Assembly (NCBI GenBank): GCA_012295275.1
Contig: CM022667.1
Coordinates: 12,867,038 to 12,931,037, forward strand
Source: Chrysomallon squamiferum
Taxonomy: Eukaryota; Mollusca; Gastropoda; Neomphalida; Peltospiridae
Length of the DNA stretch: 64,000 nt
Direction of reading: 5' to 3'
Both the position numbers and the translations under genes were made by a program. Below are positions 51,360-63,980 of this stretch, piece after piece (position 1 is the stretch's first letter; each line of letters starts with the position of its first letter). A model generated the notes under the pieces. That model saw nothing but the letters and a program-made list of their open reading frames with translations. It did no database searches and was not told where the DNA came from.

Positions 51360-53870
51360 TTAATACATTTGACAGAAAATATATAAATGTGAATGAAAAA
51401 TGTGTTTCGATTTTGGAAAAGAGATAAATGCATCTCCAAGATATGTAAAATGGTAACATAATGACAGAAGTAATGTCAGAAGAGTGAAAGCACACAATCT
51501 TCCATGCAGTGATATTAATTTGATAATGAAAAAAAAAAAAAAATTACAAATAAAATAAAACAAAATAATTGTGAATGAAAAATGTCTTGAATTTTTGTAC
51601 AGAGGAAAATAGTCATGGAAGACAGTTTGTTATATTGCAGACAAATGGATCTACAAGATTTGTCATAATGGTAACAATTACAATACTCAGATCTGCATGG
51701 GCAAATCAGCAAGGAAGCTAAAAAGTAGTAATGTATCCATCACTGAATAATATGTTTTAGATATAAACTATGTAAAAAGAGTTTTTGCCAAAATGTTCAA
51801 AAGAGATAAATGCATCTCCAAGATATGTAAAATGGTAACATAATGACAATATTCATAAAAACACAAGTAATGTCAGAAGAGTGAAAGCACACAATCTTCC
51901 ATGCAGTGATATTAATTTGAAAAAAAAAAAAAAAAATTACAAATAAAATAAAACAAAATAACTGTGAATGAAAAATGTCTTTGAATTTTTGTACAGAGGA
52001 AAATAGTCATGGAAGACAGCTTGTTATATTGCAGACAAATGGATCTACAAGATTTGTCATAATGGTAACAATTACAATACTCAGATAGTCATATTTATCG
52101 AAAAGAAAGCTAAAAAGTAGTAATGTATCCATCACTGAATAATATGTTTTAGATATAAACTATGTAAAAAGAGTTTTTGCCAAAATGTTCAAAAGAGATA
52201 AATGCATCTCCAAGATATGTAAAATGGTAACATAATGACAATATTCAGAAAAACACAAGTAATGTCAGAAGAGAGGAAAGCACACACAATCTTCCATGCA
52301 GTGATATTAATTTGAAAACGAAAACAAAAAAAATTACAAATAAAACAAAACAAAATAATTGTGAATGAAAAATGTCTTGAATTTTTGTACAGAGGAAAAT
52401 AGTCATGGAAGACAGCTTGTTATATTGCAGACAAATGGATCTACAAGATTTGTCATAATGGTAACAATTACAATACTCAGATCTGCATGTGCAAATCAGC
52501 AAGGAAGCTAAAAAGTAGTGATGTATCCATCACTGAATAATATGTTTTAGATATAAACTATGTAAAAAGAGTTTTTGCCAAAATGTTCAAAAGAGATAAA
52601 TGCATCTCCAAGATATGTAAAATGGTAACATAATGACAATATTCAGAAAAACACAAGTAATGTCAGAAGAGTGAAAGCACACAATCTTCCATGCAGTGAT
52701 ATTAATTTGAAAACGAAAAAACAAAAAAAATTACAAATAAAACAAAACAAAATAATTGTGAATGAAAAATGTCTTGAATTTTTGTACAGAGGAAAACAGT
52801 CACGGAAGACAGCTTGTCATATTGCAGACAAATGGATCTACAAGATTTGTTATAATGGTAACAATTACAATACTCAAATATCCACATTTTTATCGACAAG
52901 AAAGCTAAAAAGTAGTAATGTATTCATCACTGAACAATATGTTTTAGATATAAACTATGTAAAAAGAGTTTTTGCCAAAATGTTCAAAAGAGATAAATGC
53001 ATCTCCAAGATATGTAAAATGGTAACATAATAACAATATTCAGGAAAACACAAGTAATGTCAGAAGAGAGGGAAAGTACACAATCTTCCATGCAGTGATA
53101 TTAATTTGATAATGAAAACAAACAAAAATTACAAATAAAATAAAACAAAATAATTGCGAATGAATAATGTCTTTGAATTTTTGTACAGAGGAAAATAGTC
53201 ATGGAAGACAGTTTGTCATATTGCAGACAAATGGATCTACAAGATTTGTCATAATGGTAACAATTACAATACTCAGATATGCACATGCCTAAGAGCGAAA
53301 AAGCTAAAAAGTAGTAATGTATTCATCACTAAATAATATGTTTTAGATATAAACTATGTAAAAAGAGTTTTTGCCAAAATGTTCAAAAGAGATAAATGCA
53401 TCTCCAAGATATGTAAAATGGTAACATAATGACAATATTCAGAAAAACAAAAGTAATGTCAGAAGAGAGTGAAAGCACACAATCTTCCATGCAGTGATAT
53501 TAATTTGATAACGAAAAAAATAATTACTAATAAAACAAAACAAAATAATTATGAATGAAAAATGTCTGAATTTTTGTACAGAGGAAAATAGTCAGGGAAG
53601 ACAGTTTGTCTTATTTGTCATAAAGGTAACAATTACAATACTCAGATATGCACATGCCTAAGAGCGAAGGAAGCTAAAAAGTAGTAATGCATCCATCACT
53701 GAACAATATGTTTTAGATATAAACTATGTAAAAAGAGTTTTTTCCAAAATGTTCAAAAGAGATAAATGCATCTCCAAGATATGTAAAATGGTAACATAAT
53801 GACAATATTCAGAAAAACACAAGTAATGTCAGAAGAGAGTGAAAGCACGCAACGTTTTGAAAGAGGTAAA
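51360..53870. repeat. Seven-copy tandem array, unit about 370-400 bp, with internal half-repeats
   Basis: The phrase GAGATAAATGCATCTCCAAG starts units at about 51,421, 51,806, 52,196, 52,593, 52,990, 53,390 and 53,760. Each unit also holds CAATCTTCCATGCAGTGATA and CTTGAATTTTTGTACAGAGG, among other shared phrases. Inside a unit the two halves are themselves related: AGATAAATGCATCTCCAAGA with ATGGTAACAT, against AGACAAATGGATCTACAAGA with ATGGTAACAAT. Copies are about 90-95% alike by eye. The last unit has lost about 25 bases. Frames of 60-120 codons exist in single copies but are broken in the others, so I do not annotate a protein. Confidence 0.9.
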
Positions 53871-56523
53871 TGGTTATGGAAAAAGATTTGTCATATCAAA
53901 GACAAATGCAATTCACCAAAAGAAACCTAGGACATGATCATGAAATAGAAGACTCATTTTGTAATGAAATTGATAATTAGAACCAAAAAGAGAAGATAAA
54001 GAAATAGAATATCCAGGTACTTAGGACTGATTATGTATCTACAGACAAGCTAACAATCAGTTGGAAACAAATACTTTAAGAGATTTCCCTTGACACTTAC
54101 AAAGAGATTGTGATCAGAATATTACATCTGCAATGCCATCCCCTTTGCTACCAACTATTACAACTATTACTACATCAGTAGAAATGTATGCTGTAACCAG
54201 CTGGTATGTACAAAAGAAAACAACAAATCTTTGTCCTCCCTTCTATGTCAACCTTGACATCTTCTTCAGATTTATTGAAAATAATGAACAACTGTCATTC
54301 CACCACTTTTGACATGAGCCTATTTCCCAGAAACAGAGAACTATATGGCAAAAATGAATCTCATTTTACAAGTAAAATAAAATAAAAAATGAAATGGTTA
54401 AATGAAGTGATTTTCAAAATGTTCCTAATGTAAGTGAATAAGCGTTTGTTTATATATATCATCTTCAAAAAATCTATTCCTAAGATAAATTATAATTATT
54501 ATATTTATATAAAGTTGACATGATCTCTGAAGAAAACTGTAACTGCCAAAATTTTGCATTCTGTATTTACACAATACATACATAATGTAACAAAAAACAA
54601 CAAATATGCTTTATTTCAAATTATCTGATTTGAAGCCTAAACACAATATACAACAACTTAATAAACTGTTTTTCTTTCCAGTTTAAGAAAAATAATTTAA
54701 ATATAATATTTCTGTATTTGTCTCATTTTTAACTAAAAAAAACAATTTAAAAAGATTTTAAATGTATTTACCCCCAAAAAGGAGATAATGATAACAACAA
54801 CAACAAAAACTATAACATGATTCTTTTTACATTGACTATTTCTACAGTGCTCGTATTAGTAATCTCTCTCTCTCTTTCAGAGAAATATACTCTTCCTCAT
54901 ACTATTGATCTCTTACACATCTGGAATATTACAATATATTCTGATCATGATCAAGAAATCGAAGAGGTAGAAATAACTTTGTTGTTTTCATCAAATAATC
55001 ATGTTAAATAGGTTAGTCTAAGTTTTATTTTGTAACTAAAATCATAACTGCTTCACGATCTTTGTTTTCACCACAGATGGAATATTGTAATCAATAATAC
55101 ATTTAATCACAAAAAGGTAAAAAAAAAATTATAATTTATTTCACGAAACAAATGTAAAATCAAATATTTGTCAGTTAACAGATATGATTAATAGACAGAA
55201 GATTATTACTGTATTATTTTTATAACTTGTCTTTATTTTAAAACTTTCTCTACATAATGAGTATTTTACTTATTTAGATACTTATTAATCTACCATTTAT
55301 TTACATTGCAGAATCAACGCTGTTGGAATGAAACGATTTAAGATATTTCAATTCATAGCAACAAGAGACTGTGGATAATAAAACTATGATTAAATTGTAC
55401 AAACTATGATGAGGTGAATAGAAACAGACAGTTACGAGTTAAGTATGCGTAATACCTTGTACAATACCTATACTTTCACTGCAAAGAAAACAGGGAGTTT
55501 GTTGCTGTCTTATATCTTCAAATAATGTACAACTCTGCCATTCTAAACACTTATTACATGAAACCAGATCACATATGTTTCCTAGTAAGAGAAAACCACA
55601 GAGCAACAATGATTCTATTTAAGGATATAAATAATGTGCCCTGTTTAACAAAAGTGAAAAAAAAATCTTAAATCAATATTTAAATGAGTTAAACTTACAG
55701 TAACATGGACCAATAAGGCATACAGCATCACACACTGGAAAATAGCCTTTCATGTGAGCTATTTAAGTACGAAACATGCCAGAATAAGAGTAAAAAAAAA
55801 AAAAAAATAAAACATTTTACAAATATTTGAATGTGAAGAATTTGTCATAATATATGTAAATAAGAACATTTCCCTAATAACTGAATTAAGTGTCATCTTT
55901 GTTAATGCTTTTTTGTAACCTAAATTATAACTGCTGCAGTTATCTGAAGTTATTGCCATGATTTCTGAAGAAAAATATAATATAAAGATGTATATTTATA
56001 TAATATAACAAAAGCATCAAAAATACTTTCTTTTAGGAATTTTAAAAATGCAGTTTTTCTACATTTATTTTGATTTCCATTTTTTTGCATGTAATTTTTT
56101 TAATAACTTTCAGATGTATGACAGTATCTTTTTTCCTTTACATTAGAAAAATAATGATAATAGAATAAAATTTAAAATGCAGTTTAGTTTTCTGTAACCA
56201 TATAATATATATATATGTATATAGATAAAAGTTGGCTACTTCTAATTCTGATTAAAAAATAAATAAATAATGAAAATAGTAATACTAAGGATTAGATCTT
56301 GCTCATGAAGTTTATATTTCTGTTCTAATTAAAAAAAAAGTTTTCCTTTAAAGTATTTTTTATTCTTTTGTATTATTATTATTTAAATTAAATGCAATTA
56401 TTTATTTTTCTTAATGCAGTGTAATAATTTTAAAATAACTTAAAAATTAAAATAGGAAGGAAATTTCTACTATTTAAATTTCTAAATTATTAAAATCAGA
56501 TATTTATAGAATTTTACCAGCCG

Positions 56524-56561
<38 letters not shown>

Positions 56562-57791
56562 AATTTTATAATTTAAATATATTTTATCCACATCATGACT
56601 GTCATACTATGTGTATGTATATGAAAATGCATGTGCATGGAGATAATTTATATAAAAAAATAAAAATGTTTTTTTTTTTTTAATGATATTGTTATAAACG
56701 AAAAACCCCACATCATCTCATTTTATCAATTAGCAACACGTCTCTTATATACACCTACTCATAGACAGCATATGTCTTCTTTACACAGAAAGAACTGGAA
56801 GATATCAAATGGTGCATAAAGATGACTCATCTGTCAGTAGAAAAAGCCTCAAGTTAGGTACTAAAACAATGATGCATGTTACATCTTGCAGAAAGTGATG
56901 TAATTACAAAATATTTCACTGATGAGTGTAGTCTCTGTTAAGTCGTTTCAGTCACCTGGTGGGTTTTATGATTCTGAATGTTTCAATGTTTTTCGTCCTT
57001 GCTTCTTCAGTAATACAACTTGAGATAGTCTGTTTTAATTATACATAACTGTTTGTCCTGAAGTGAAAAAAAACAACAAAAAAAAACAAACAAAACAATT
57101 AATACATATAAAAATATTATGTATGAAGTGCATTTAATAATAAAAGTTTCAAAAAATAAAATAAAATAACAAAGGAAAAGAAACAACTATTGCTTTAACA
57201 ACTGTTAGTCAGTATTTTGTAATTATTTCCTGGCTCTGTTCATTATGGTGAAGGTTATATTAAATTTATCCTAAAAGAATTTGGTAAAAAACTATTTTAT
57301 TTTTATATAATATTTAGGTATGTGATAAAAGTTATAAAAAATAATAAGTACATAAAAGTCTCCAGAATAAAACTACCATATTTATGATTGTAACTTGAAA
57401 AAAAAAACAGTAATGGGAATTTTTTGGTTCTGAAAATAATGGGAATTTTTTCTCCCTTTTTACAAGCTTTATTGAATAAATTCTGTGGGCTAAGTTCATT
57501 AAATTCTAATATGCCCCTTTAAAAGCAGAATAACTGTCAAATTTGGAGAAAATATCAAGTTCAAAAGAAAAAGAAAAAGGTAGACTATATAAAACGCACA
57601 AATCTATTAACAGAATACATTAATAATATGGAGGACGAGAAACAAAATTGTTTAAAATATAATAGTTACAAGATTTTCTGAAAGGACGCCTCTTCTGAAG
57701 TATATGAATTTCGCGTGATAGAGAATATATTTATTTATCTGTTCATATTCAGAAATATTATGAAACTCCATGTAATCACACCAATGGAAAT

Positions 57792-57830
<39 letters not shown>

Positions 57831-57890
57831 ATGAAGTATAAAGAACTAAAATAAAAATTATAATAAATAAATATAGAAATAAATAAATAC
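53870..57890. other. Intergenic, no gene recognised
   Basis: AT-rich sequence. It contains poly(A) at 56,524-56,560, poly(T) at 57,789-57,826 and short AT dinucleotide runs. A few moderately GC-rich phrases near 54,120-54,330 and 56,700-57,060 show no usable exon structure. Confidence 0.5.
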
Positions 57891-57894
57891 CCAA

Positions 57895-58000
57895 TCAAAT
57901 GGTGACGTGTCAGGCGGCCATAATGGTTTCTTGCACATCGACAAATCAGCCTTTACAAAACTCGGATAATCGCGAACAATGCGATTTGATCACGTACCTC
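57895..58000. promoter_or_regulatory. Short CpG-containing patch, possible promoter
   Basis: About 100 bases that are clearly less AT-rich than the flanks, with GTGACGTGTCAGGCGGCC, TCGGATAATCGCGAACAATG and GATCACGTACC. On the minus strand there is an ATGGCCGCC, but it meets TGA after three codons. It could be the 5' end of an unannotated transcript. Evidence is weak. Confidence 0.2.
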
Positions 58001-58016
58001 TCAAATAAAATAAATA

Positions 58017-58056
<40 letters not shown>

Positions 58057-58129
58057 TAAAAATAAAAAAGAAGAAAAAGAATTATTATAATATTAATTAT
58101 TAATTTAATCATATAAATGTGTCCGAATT

Positions 58130-58840
58130 AACAATACTTACTTATTTATTTCAATTTCTATGACACCCTGAATTTTGTATCTGTTAGAAACTGCCTTGTT
58201 CATCTTATTTTTAAAAAATGTTAAAAAATGTTTAAATTTATTTATCTTTTTAACGTTGCCTCAACATTCAGCGCCGATCCAGTCAAATGACGTAGAGCGC
58301 AACATTTTCTTATGCGAACCGAAATTAATAGCGCGGGAAACTTATTTTTCTGTTTCTCCATATTTGCTATAAAGTAATCAATCAATCAATCAATAAAAAA
58401 AAAAATAATAATAAATAAAAATAATATAAAAATTAAATTAAATTAACAGAAATATTTCTCTTACATCTAACGACAAGCGTTTCCTTATTATTTGTCCTTA
58501 CAAGTAAAATAGTATTGTAAAATTTTATCTGCAAAAATGTCTCTGAATAAACAACACTACCTCACAGTTATCTCAGTGATACATTCCCTGTTCATCCCAT
58601 TTTTAATATCTGAACCTTTCATAATATACGTTAACATTTCTAAAATTATTATAATTTTTTAAATATTGCATCAACGTTCAACGCAAAATTTCAAAAGTAG
58701 TCTTCGCCGGAAGTACAGGTGCGCCAAAATGACGTGGACCATAACATGTTCTTCCGCGAACCGAACTTAGTAACGCGGGAAATTTATTTTCGCGTTTTTC
58801 TCTCTATTTGCAATAAAGAAATGATTAACCATCTTCTTAT
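58130..58840. repeat. Two-copy tandem duplication (about 420 bp) with conserved CpG core
   Basis: Copy 1 (about 58,150-58,380) and copy 2 (about 58,565-58,820) share, in order, a CTTGTTCAT/CCTGTTCATC phrase, CATCAACGTTCAACGC/CTCAACATTCAGCGC, AATGACGT(A/G)GA, GCGAACCGAA(A/C)TTA and (A/G)CGCGGGAAA, then a T-rich stretch and ATTTGC(T/A)ATAAAG. The core is CpG-containing within AT-rich surroundings and holds a CRE-like TGACGT and an E2F-like GCGGGAAA. The AATAAAG at the end could be a poly(A) signal. Confidence 0.65.
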
Positions 58841-59397
58841 AAACTCTAAACCTTGATCGAATACATCAATCGTTCTAATTTTACCATTTTCACTAAATTC
58901 TTACTGATATTGTTCATCCATTCAATACGAAATCCTGGCGTCGATGTGGAACAAATCGACAATTTGGGTTCACTCCAGAGTTTTACCAAGCTTTTCCGTA
59001 GCATTCGTTAGTAAATTTTACCATTTTTCCTTTTCCAAAATGTGCGTCATCCTACTCGCCAAATGTTGTAACAGCTACAAAGGATAACAATTTATTTAAA
59101 ACTGTATTAATACGCGAATTTTCTATAGATCGTAGAACGGAATGAGCGTTCGAACCAGACAGGACACATTATTTACATCTATTATACAGTATTGTTTTGT
59201 CTAAATAAATAAATAAACAATGTATTATGATAATAAGCCTTAAAAGTGGTTTACTGATTTTATTTCAAAATATATGTAAATAGTTAAAAAAATAACGGAC
59301 TTGAAATATTTAATACTTTCTTCACTGTTGACTGCTGAATAATGGCGTAAGGAGAAAATATGTAAATTAATATATAAATAAATAACACAAGTCAATT

Positions 59398-59412
59398 TAA
59401 TAATAATAATAA

Positions 59413-59443
<31 letters not shown>

Positions 59444-59446
59444 AAA
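59398..59446. repeat. (AAT)n/(AAAT)n microsatellite
   Basis: ATAATAATAATAAATAAATAAAT-type simple repeat. The surrounding 58,840-61,370 shows no gene on either strand. Confidence 0.85.
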
Positions 59447-61378
59447 TACAATTTAAAAGAAAAGAAGATGTTTTCTTTCAAAAATAGGATTAATCGTTCT
59501 TCGTTAGATCTTTTCAACATCAGGTTTGTCAGGTTTATTAGGCTGTCGTGTTACACAGTTTCAGATGATAATTCACCGTTACCGCCATGAGTCGTTATGA
59601 AGGCATCCTCACTAGTACAAGCAGAGCAAAATGCTTACCACATTTGCCTTTCTCATTTATGAAGAATTAGCAAACCCTTTCGTGTTTGTTGCATCTTCTA
59701 ATGTCGTGCCAGTTTTGTGCTTTTATATCTTTGAAGATGATTAGTGTGTGATTTGTGTGTAAATTTGTCTCGCCTCATTCTCTCATTGTTAGACATAAAG
59801 ACACATGCAACACACTTCCAATATCACAAACGAAACCCGATTTTCATGTTATTATAATTCTGACTCCTCTGTGTAAACCTGATACCATAATGGTTGACAC
59901 TGCATTTCATTTTATGTTGTATAACGATAACAACTCACGCAACGAACTATCCACAGGGATGTTTTTCAATAAAAACATATAGTGGCTATGTGTCAAAGGT
60001 CAGAGGTAAATAAAAATAATAATAATAATAATAATAACAATAACAAGTAAATAAATAAATTGAATGAAAATTTATTAACAATTTATTCAAACAGCCATTG
60101 GTTATATTATTATTATTATTATTATTATTGTTCAAAACGTTAAAAAAAAAAAATAATAAAAAAAAAATAACATAGCACCAAATGGTCAGAAAAAGCCAAC
60201 ACACGGATTCTTTTTATCGATAAACTGCAAAAATGTCCGATATTTAATACTGATTTAATACCCAAAGTGGCACAGATATATTACACAGGTAATTAGGTAG
60301 AAATAAATTTACAAAATGAAATTTCGAAAACGATACTTCACTCTAACGTTCCTCTATTAACAATGTCAACAACAACAAAAACTATTTTCAAATTATAAAT
60401 AATTTATACAGGACTACGGAAAGTTATGAATAATTTATTCAATTACCCATTAGTTATATTATAATTCAACCTCTATGTTTTTTTAAATACATAGCACCTA
60501 AACGACAAAATAAGCTAACAGAAGGAAAAATTTATTTGATCTATAAATAGCAATGGTGGCTATTTAATACTGATTCATATACGTCACACAACTGAAATAT
60601 TAGAACTAGCAATACTGTCAGACGATGGAAAATTGTACAGAATAATCGTCCTTGGTGAAAAGTTCAGTGCGTAAATTATACAGACCAAGTCATTACATCC
60701 GACAATCATACACATCTTGTCAGTTGTAGTTATTCGGATTTCTCTCGTGTTTTTTCAGAGTCAGATATTGCTCACTGATTTAATCCTTTGCACAAAGAAT
60801 CGTCTGCTTAAATGCAAACTGAATACTGTTTGAGAAAAGTTTAGTTCGGTGATGGAGAATTTAAGGGACATATCAGAGTAGCACAGAATGTATATATATA
60901 TAAGGAGAAAGATTGGTAGTTAATATTATTACTATTATATTTTTATTTCTCCATTTTCGTTATTAACCTTATAAGCAGTAGTTTTTGAGGAGAGAGAATC
61001 TACAAGTAGCTGTACAAACTGAACTTATCGATTTAAAAAAGAACGCCATTTATAATCATCATTATTATATGAAGCATTACTGAACAAAATATCTATAATT
61101 TCACACAGTGGCCATTTTAAGGCATTAAAGGAATGTTAATGATCACATCATTTCATTAATTTTCTGTAAGAGGAAAAGTATTATGAGAAATAAATCTACT
61201 GACACAACCACGAATGTTTAGTTTATATTTAGTCATTTGAGGAAATATTTTAGCTCAATATTAATCATCTTTAAGATGACAGCAAGGAAGGAGGTTATCT
61301 ATCTCGAACATGAAATACATATCCATCAAGTAATCAGAATGCATGACGTAATTATAAAAGAACGTAACACAGACGTCT

Positions 61379-62221
61379 TCATATAGTAGTTTCTTTTTCT
61401 TCTCGATGAACAGCATGTGCACAGTGTCTGCATTTCGGCTGTCTTTTCGAAGTTTCTTGTTCCTTTTCTATCCTCTCCAGAACCTCCAACAATTCTGTCC
61501 TTTCTATCTGCATTCGTTCTAGATCCTGCCTCCTCTGGAGTTCCAGATCCATCAACAGTTTCACCTTCTGATTTATTTTCGTCAGTTCCGTTCTCAACTC
61601 TTGCAGACTGCTCTGCATGGCTGCCTCTCTCTGGACCATGTGTCCACGCTGCATGTCCAGCCTGACCTCCATTTCTCGCCGCTGGTCGTCCAGTTTGCAG
61701 ATCATCTCTGCTCGGAGAATCTCGATAGAACTTCTCAGTTCAGCGATGCAGTTGTGTTCCTTGTCGTCAGCGCTAGACAGACGTAGTCCACAACCTTTAG
61801 GACATTCTTTCGAGCCACTGCCACAGTTTTCCAAATGTTCGTCCATTTTGTTTCTGGGCACTGACCGGTGACAGCTGGCGTTTGGACACCGAATCAATTC
61901 AAACGGACAGTCTCCTCTGTGCGATGCTTCGAATTCCAAGTTACAAACGTGAGTGCAGCCTTGTCTGAAATTCCGGCACCTGATTGAAAGACGTTGCAAG
62001 TCGTTTTTCATGTATCTGAAGATCGGTTTCAGGTCTGACGGGAAAAGCGGTTTTCTGTCTTCGGGACAGGAGCACTCGTTGGCCAGCCAGCTGTTGATGC
62101 AAGCTGAGCAGAAGGCGTGCTCACACGGAGCCTGCAGAGGTGATTCGAGGACGTCGCGACAGATGCAGCAAAGAAGTCCGTCGTTCACTGTTGCTGTAAA
62201 ACGTTCCACGTCATAGCCCAT
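61379..62221 (-). CDS. NRDP1/RNF41-like RING E3 ubiquitin ligase
   Basis: An intronless stretch encodes 280 aa from the ATG at 62,221. The start MGYDVERFTATVNDGLLCCI lines up with NRDP1 (RNF41), which begins MGYDV.RF. A C3HC3D RING follows: C18-x2-C21, C33-x-H35, C38-x2-C41, then C52 and D55 in SCPEDR, the same Asp ligand as in NRDP1. Next come TRAF/SIAH-type zinc-finger segments (about 80-160) with RCRNFRQGC, CPFELIRCPNASC and CPKGCGL...HNC. The rest (about 160-260) is a long charged coiled coil with heptads, ending in a CRHCAHAVH motif. The USP8-binding C-terminal domain of NRDP1 is absent, so this is a paralogue or RNF151-like ligase and not the direct orthologue. The substrate is unknown. 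The frame stays open for 14 codons before the ATG to a CCAG acceptor at 62,265, so translation may start in an upstream exon. Confidence 0.85.
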   Translation of the reverse strand: MGYDVERFTATVNDGLLCCICRDVLESPLQAPCEHAFCSACINSWLANECSCPEDRKPLFPSDLKPIFRYMKNDLQRLSIRCRNFRQGCTHVCNLEFEASHRGDCPFELIRCPNASCHRSVPRNKMDEHLENCGSGSKECPKGCGLRLSSADDKEHNCIAELRSSIEILRAEMICKLDDQRREMEVRLDMQRGHMVQREAAMQSSLQELRTELTKINQKVKLLMDLELQRRQDLERMQIERTELLEVLERIEKEQETSKRQPKCRHCAHAVHREEKETTI

Positions 62222-62264
62222 GTCCGTCCAGAAATCGACTGATGATGTCTGCGAAGCGTTAGAC

Positions 62265-62827
62265 CTGGAGAACAAAATTATTCATTCAGATAATTAGGTC
62301 ATTATTATCAATAATTTATGTTTCTTACAACAAAAAAAAAATAATAATAATAATAATAAATAAATAATAAATAAATAAATAAAAAACACAAAAAACACAA
62401 CAACAACAACAAAACAAAAAACATACACTCATTAATACGTACACATAAAAACACATACATACACCCACACACACACATAGATATATAACTAACTAACTAA
62501 TTAACTAAATAAATAAATGTTTTTGCTGTACTTGTACTTACAACACTAGAATAAAACTATATATTTTTCAATGTGGTTTACTCTAACTATATTTGAATTT
62601 CAGTCTGGTTACACTAGTTTACTTTAGAACAAAACTTTTATTCAGAAACCCGCTGTTTGGACGTCTCGACCCATGACGTTAAGGTTATTTGTACACGCGA
62701 ATTTCAACATAGAAATTCTTTGTCCGAGACATTCAGCTCACCCCACCAAAGGAAGTTATAGATTTACAGTGGAAAAGTATTGAATTTCAAAATGTTGTCT
62801 ATTTATAATATTATTATCATGAAATTC

Positions 62828-62893
<66 letters not shown>

Positions 62894-63724
62894 TAATAAA
62901 TAAATAGCTAAATATATAAATAAATAAATAAATAAATAAATAAATACTACTACAATGTTAAGATTTATCATAAAATCACCAGTACTATTACTGCACCAAA
63001 AGTACGCTGTTTCCAATTTCTATTATCAACAGAGGATTATCAACATGACCCATGTTAGTTATTAATTAAAATAGCATACATGATAAAACATACCAAAATG
63101 ATAAAAGGAAATATTACTTCTATCGAAATTACATTCGGACAAAAGATTTCCCCTCACTCATTCATTTTATCGCGGATCATGTGAAAACGGAAATAATAAG
63201 ATTGTAAGTCCTGAATATAGATGTACATTAAAGGGAGTCACTCGCCACAGTTAAACGGAAATATTCAACACATTACATTTGCTACTGTATTCCAAATTTA
63301 AGTGTTTAATTTGTTTTCACAAAGCCAAATCTTTACATAAAAATAAAACATGATGTAATATATATACAGTTAGTCATAAATAAACATATGTTACTACAGC
63401 TTATAATAACTATGTATATTTATAGTATAATGTAGATGATGACGATAATAATAACAGTGTTAGAGGTTACGATTATCATAATAATAATAATAATGATGAT
63501 GAAAGATGAGAACAACAACAACAACAATAACAACGACAACAACATCAACAACAACAATAAGAATATCCTCTTATTTCAAATCTGTAATATTCTCTTACCG
63601 CTTTCCATGTTATTTTTGTAATAGAATCCTCTCACTTTTAATCCTTGAAAAACCGTTACTTTACTCTGTTTTGCAACGTAACAACCTTACAGCAGCATGT
63701 ACTTGCTATAATAATTATTATTAC
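62265..63724 (-). other. Probable intron upstream of the RING gene, with microsatellites
   Basis: The acceptor TTTTGTTCTCCAG is at 62,277-62,265. The tract contains (AAT)n at about 62,339-62,361, (CA)n near 62,466-62,476, (AAT)n at about 62,828-62,893, (AAAT)n at about 62,915-62,945, and ATA/ACA trinucleotide runs at 63,440-63,560. I see no other coding sequence. Confidence 0.4.
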
Positions 63725-63768
63725 AGCCGTCGCTTTGGTCTGTGTGTGTCTGACGTAGGCGACAGCAT
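63725..63768 (-). CDS. Candidate first coding exon of the RING gene
   Basis: On the minus strand GCCACCATG is a perfect Kozak context. It opens a 44-base exon (MLSPTSDTHRPKRR plus two bases, CT) that ends at a GTAATA donor. Spliced to the acceptor at 62,265 (exon start 62,264), the phase fits exactly, and the protein would read ...RPKRRLSNASQTSSVDFW and then the RING start MGYDV, 309 aa in all. The basic RRLS is a possible basophilic kinase site. The donor is within an (AAT)-rich tract and is only moderate, so this is an inference. Confidence 0.4.
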
Positions 63769-63945
63769 GGTGGCTTTGTTAGCAAGAGCTTATTTTCAAA
63801 AACAAGATTGCTTACAAGCCGAAATATTTCAATAGAGAATAATTAACAAATACTGACCTAAGTGGAATATAAGCTGTATATCACAGGTTTCTTGGTCAGT
63901 CGGGTCATGTTTGCATTTGGGATTACCGTATCTAAACACCTACCT

Positions 63946-63980
63946 ACTTACCTGGAATGTCACACCCCTTTTTATACTTT
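63946..63980 (-). promoter_or_regulatory. TATA box candidate for the RING gene
   Basis: On the minus strand TATAAAAAGG lies at 63,976-63,967. A start site would be expected near 63,946, about 180 bases ahead of the GCCACCATG at 63,768. Two short upstream ATGs (minus strand, near 63,915-63,905) would precede the main start. This is a sequence match only. Confidence 0.3.

Noticed and set aside
52671-53030. 119-codon plus-strand frame inside the tandem array
   Set aside because: Open in only one of seven units; the same frame is broken in the others. Chance opening of a repeat is more likely than a gene.
63940-63970. Minus-strand CCAG/GTAAGT next to the TATA-like box as a non-coding first exon
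   Set aside because: The donor lies only about 15-20 bases from the TATA element, before the expected transcription start, so the two cannot both be used in the usual way.
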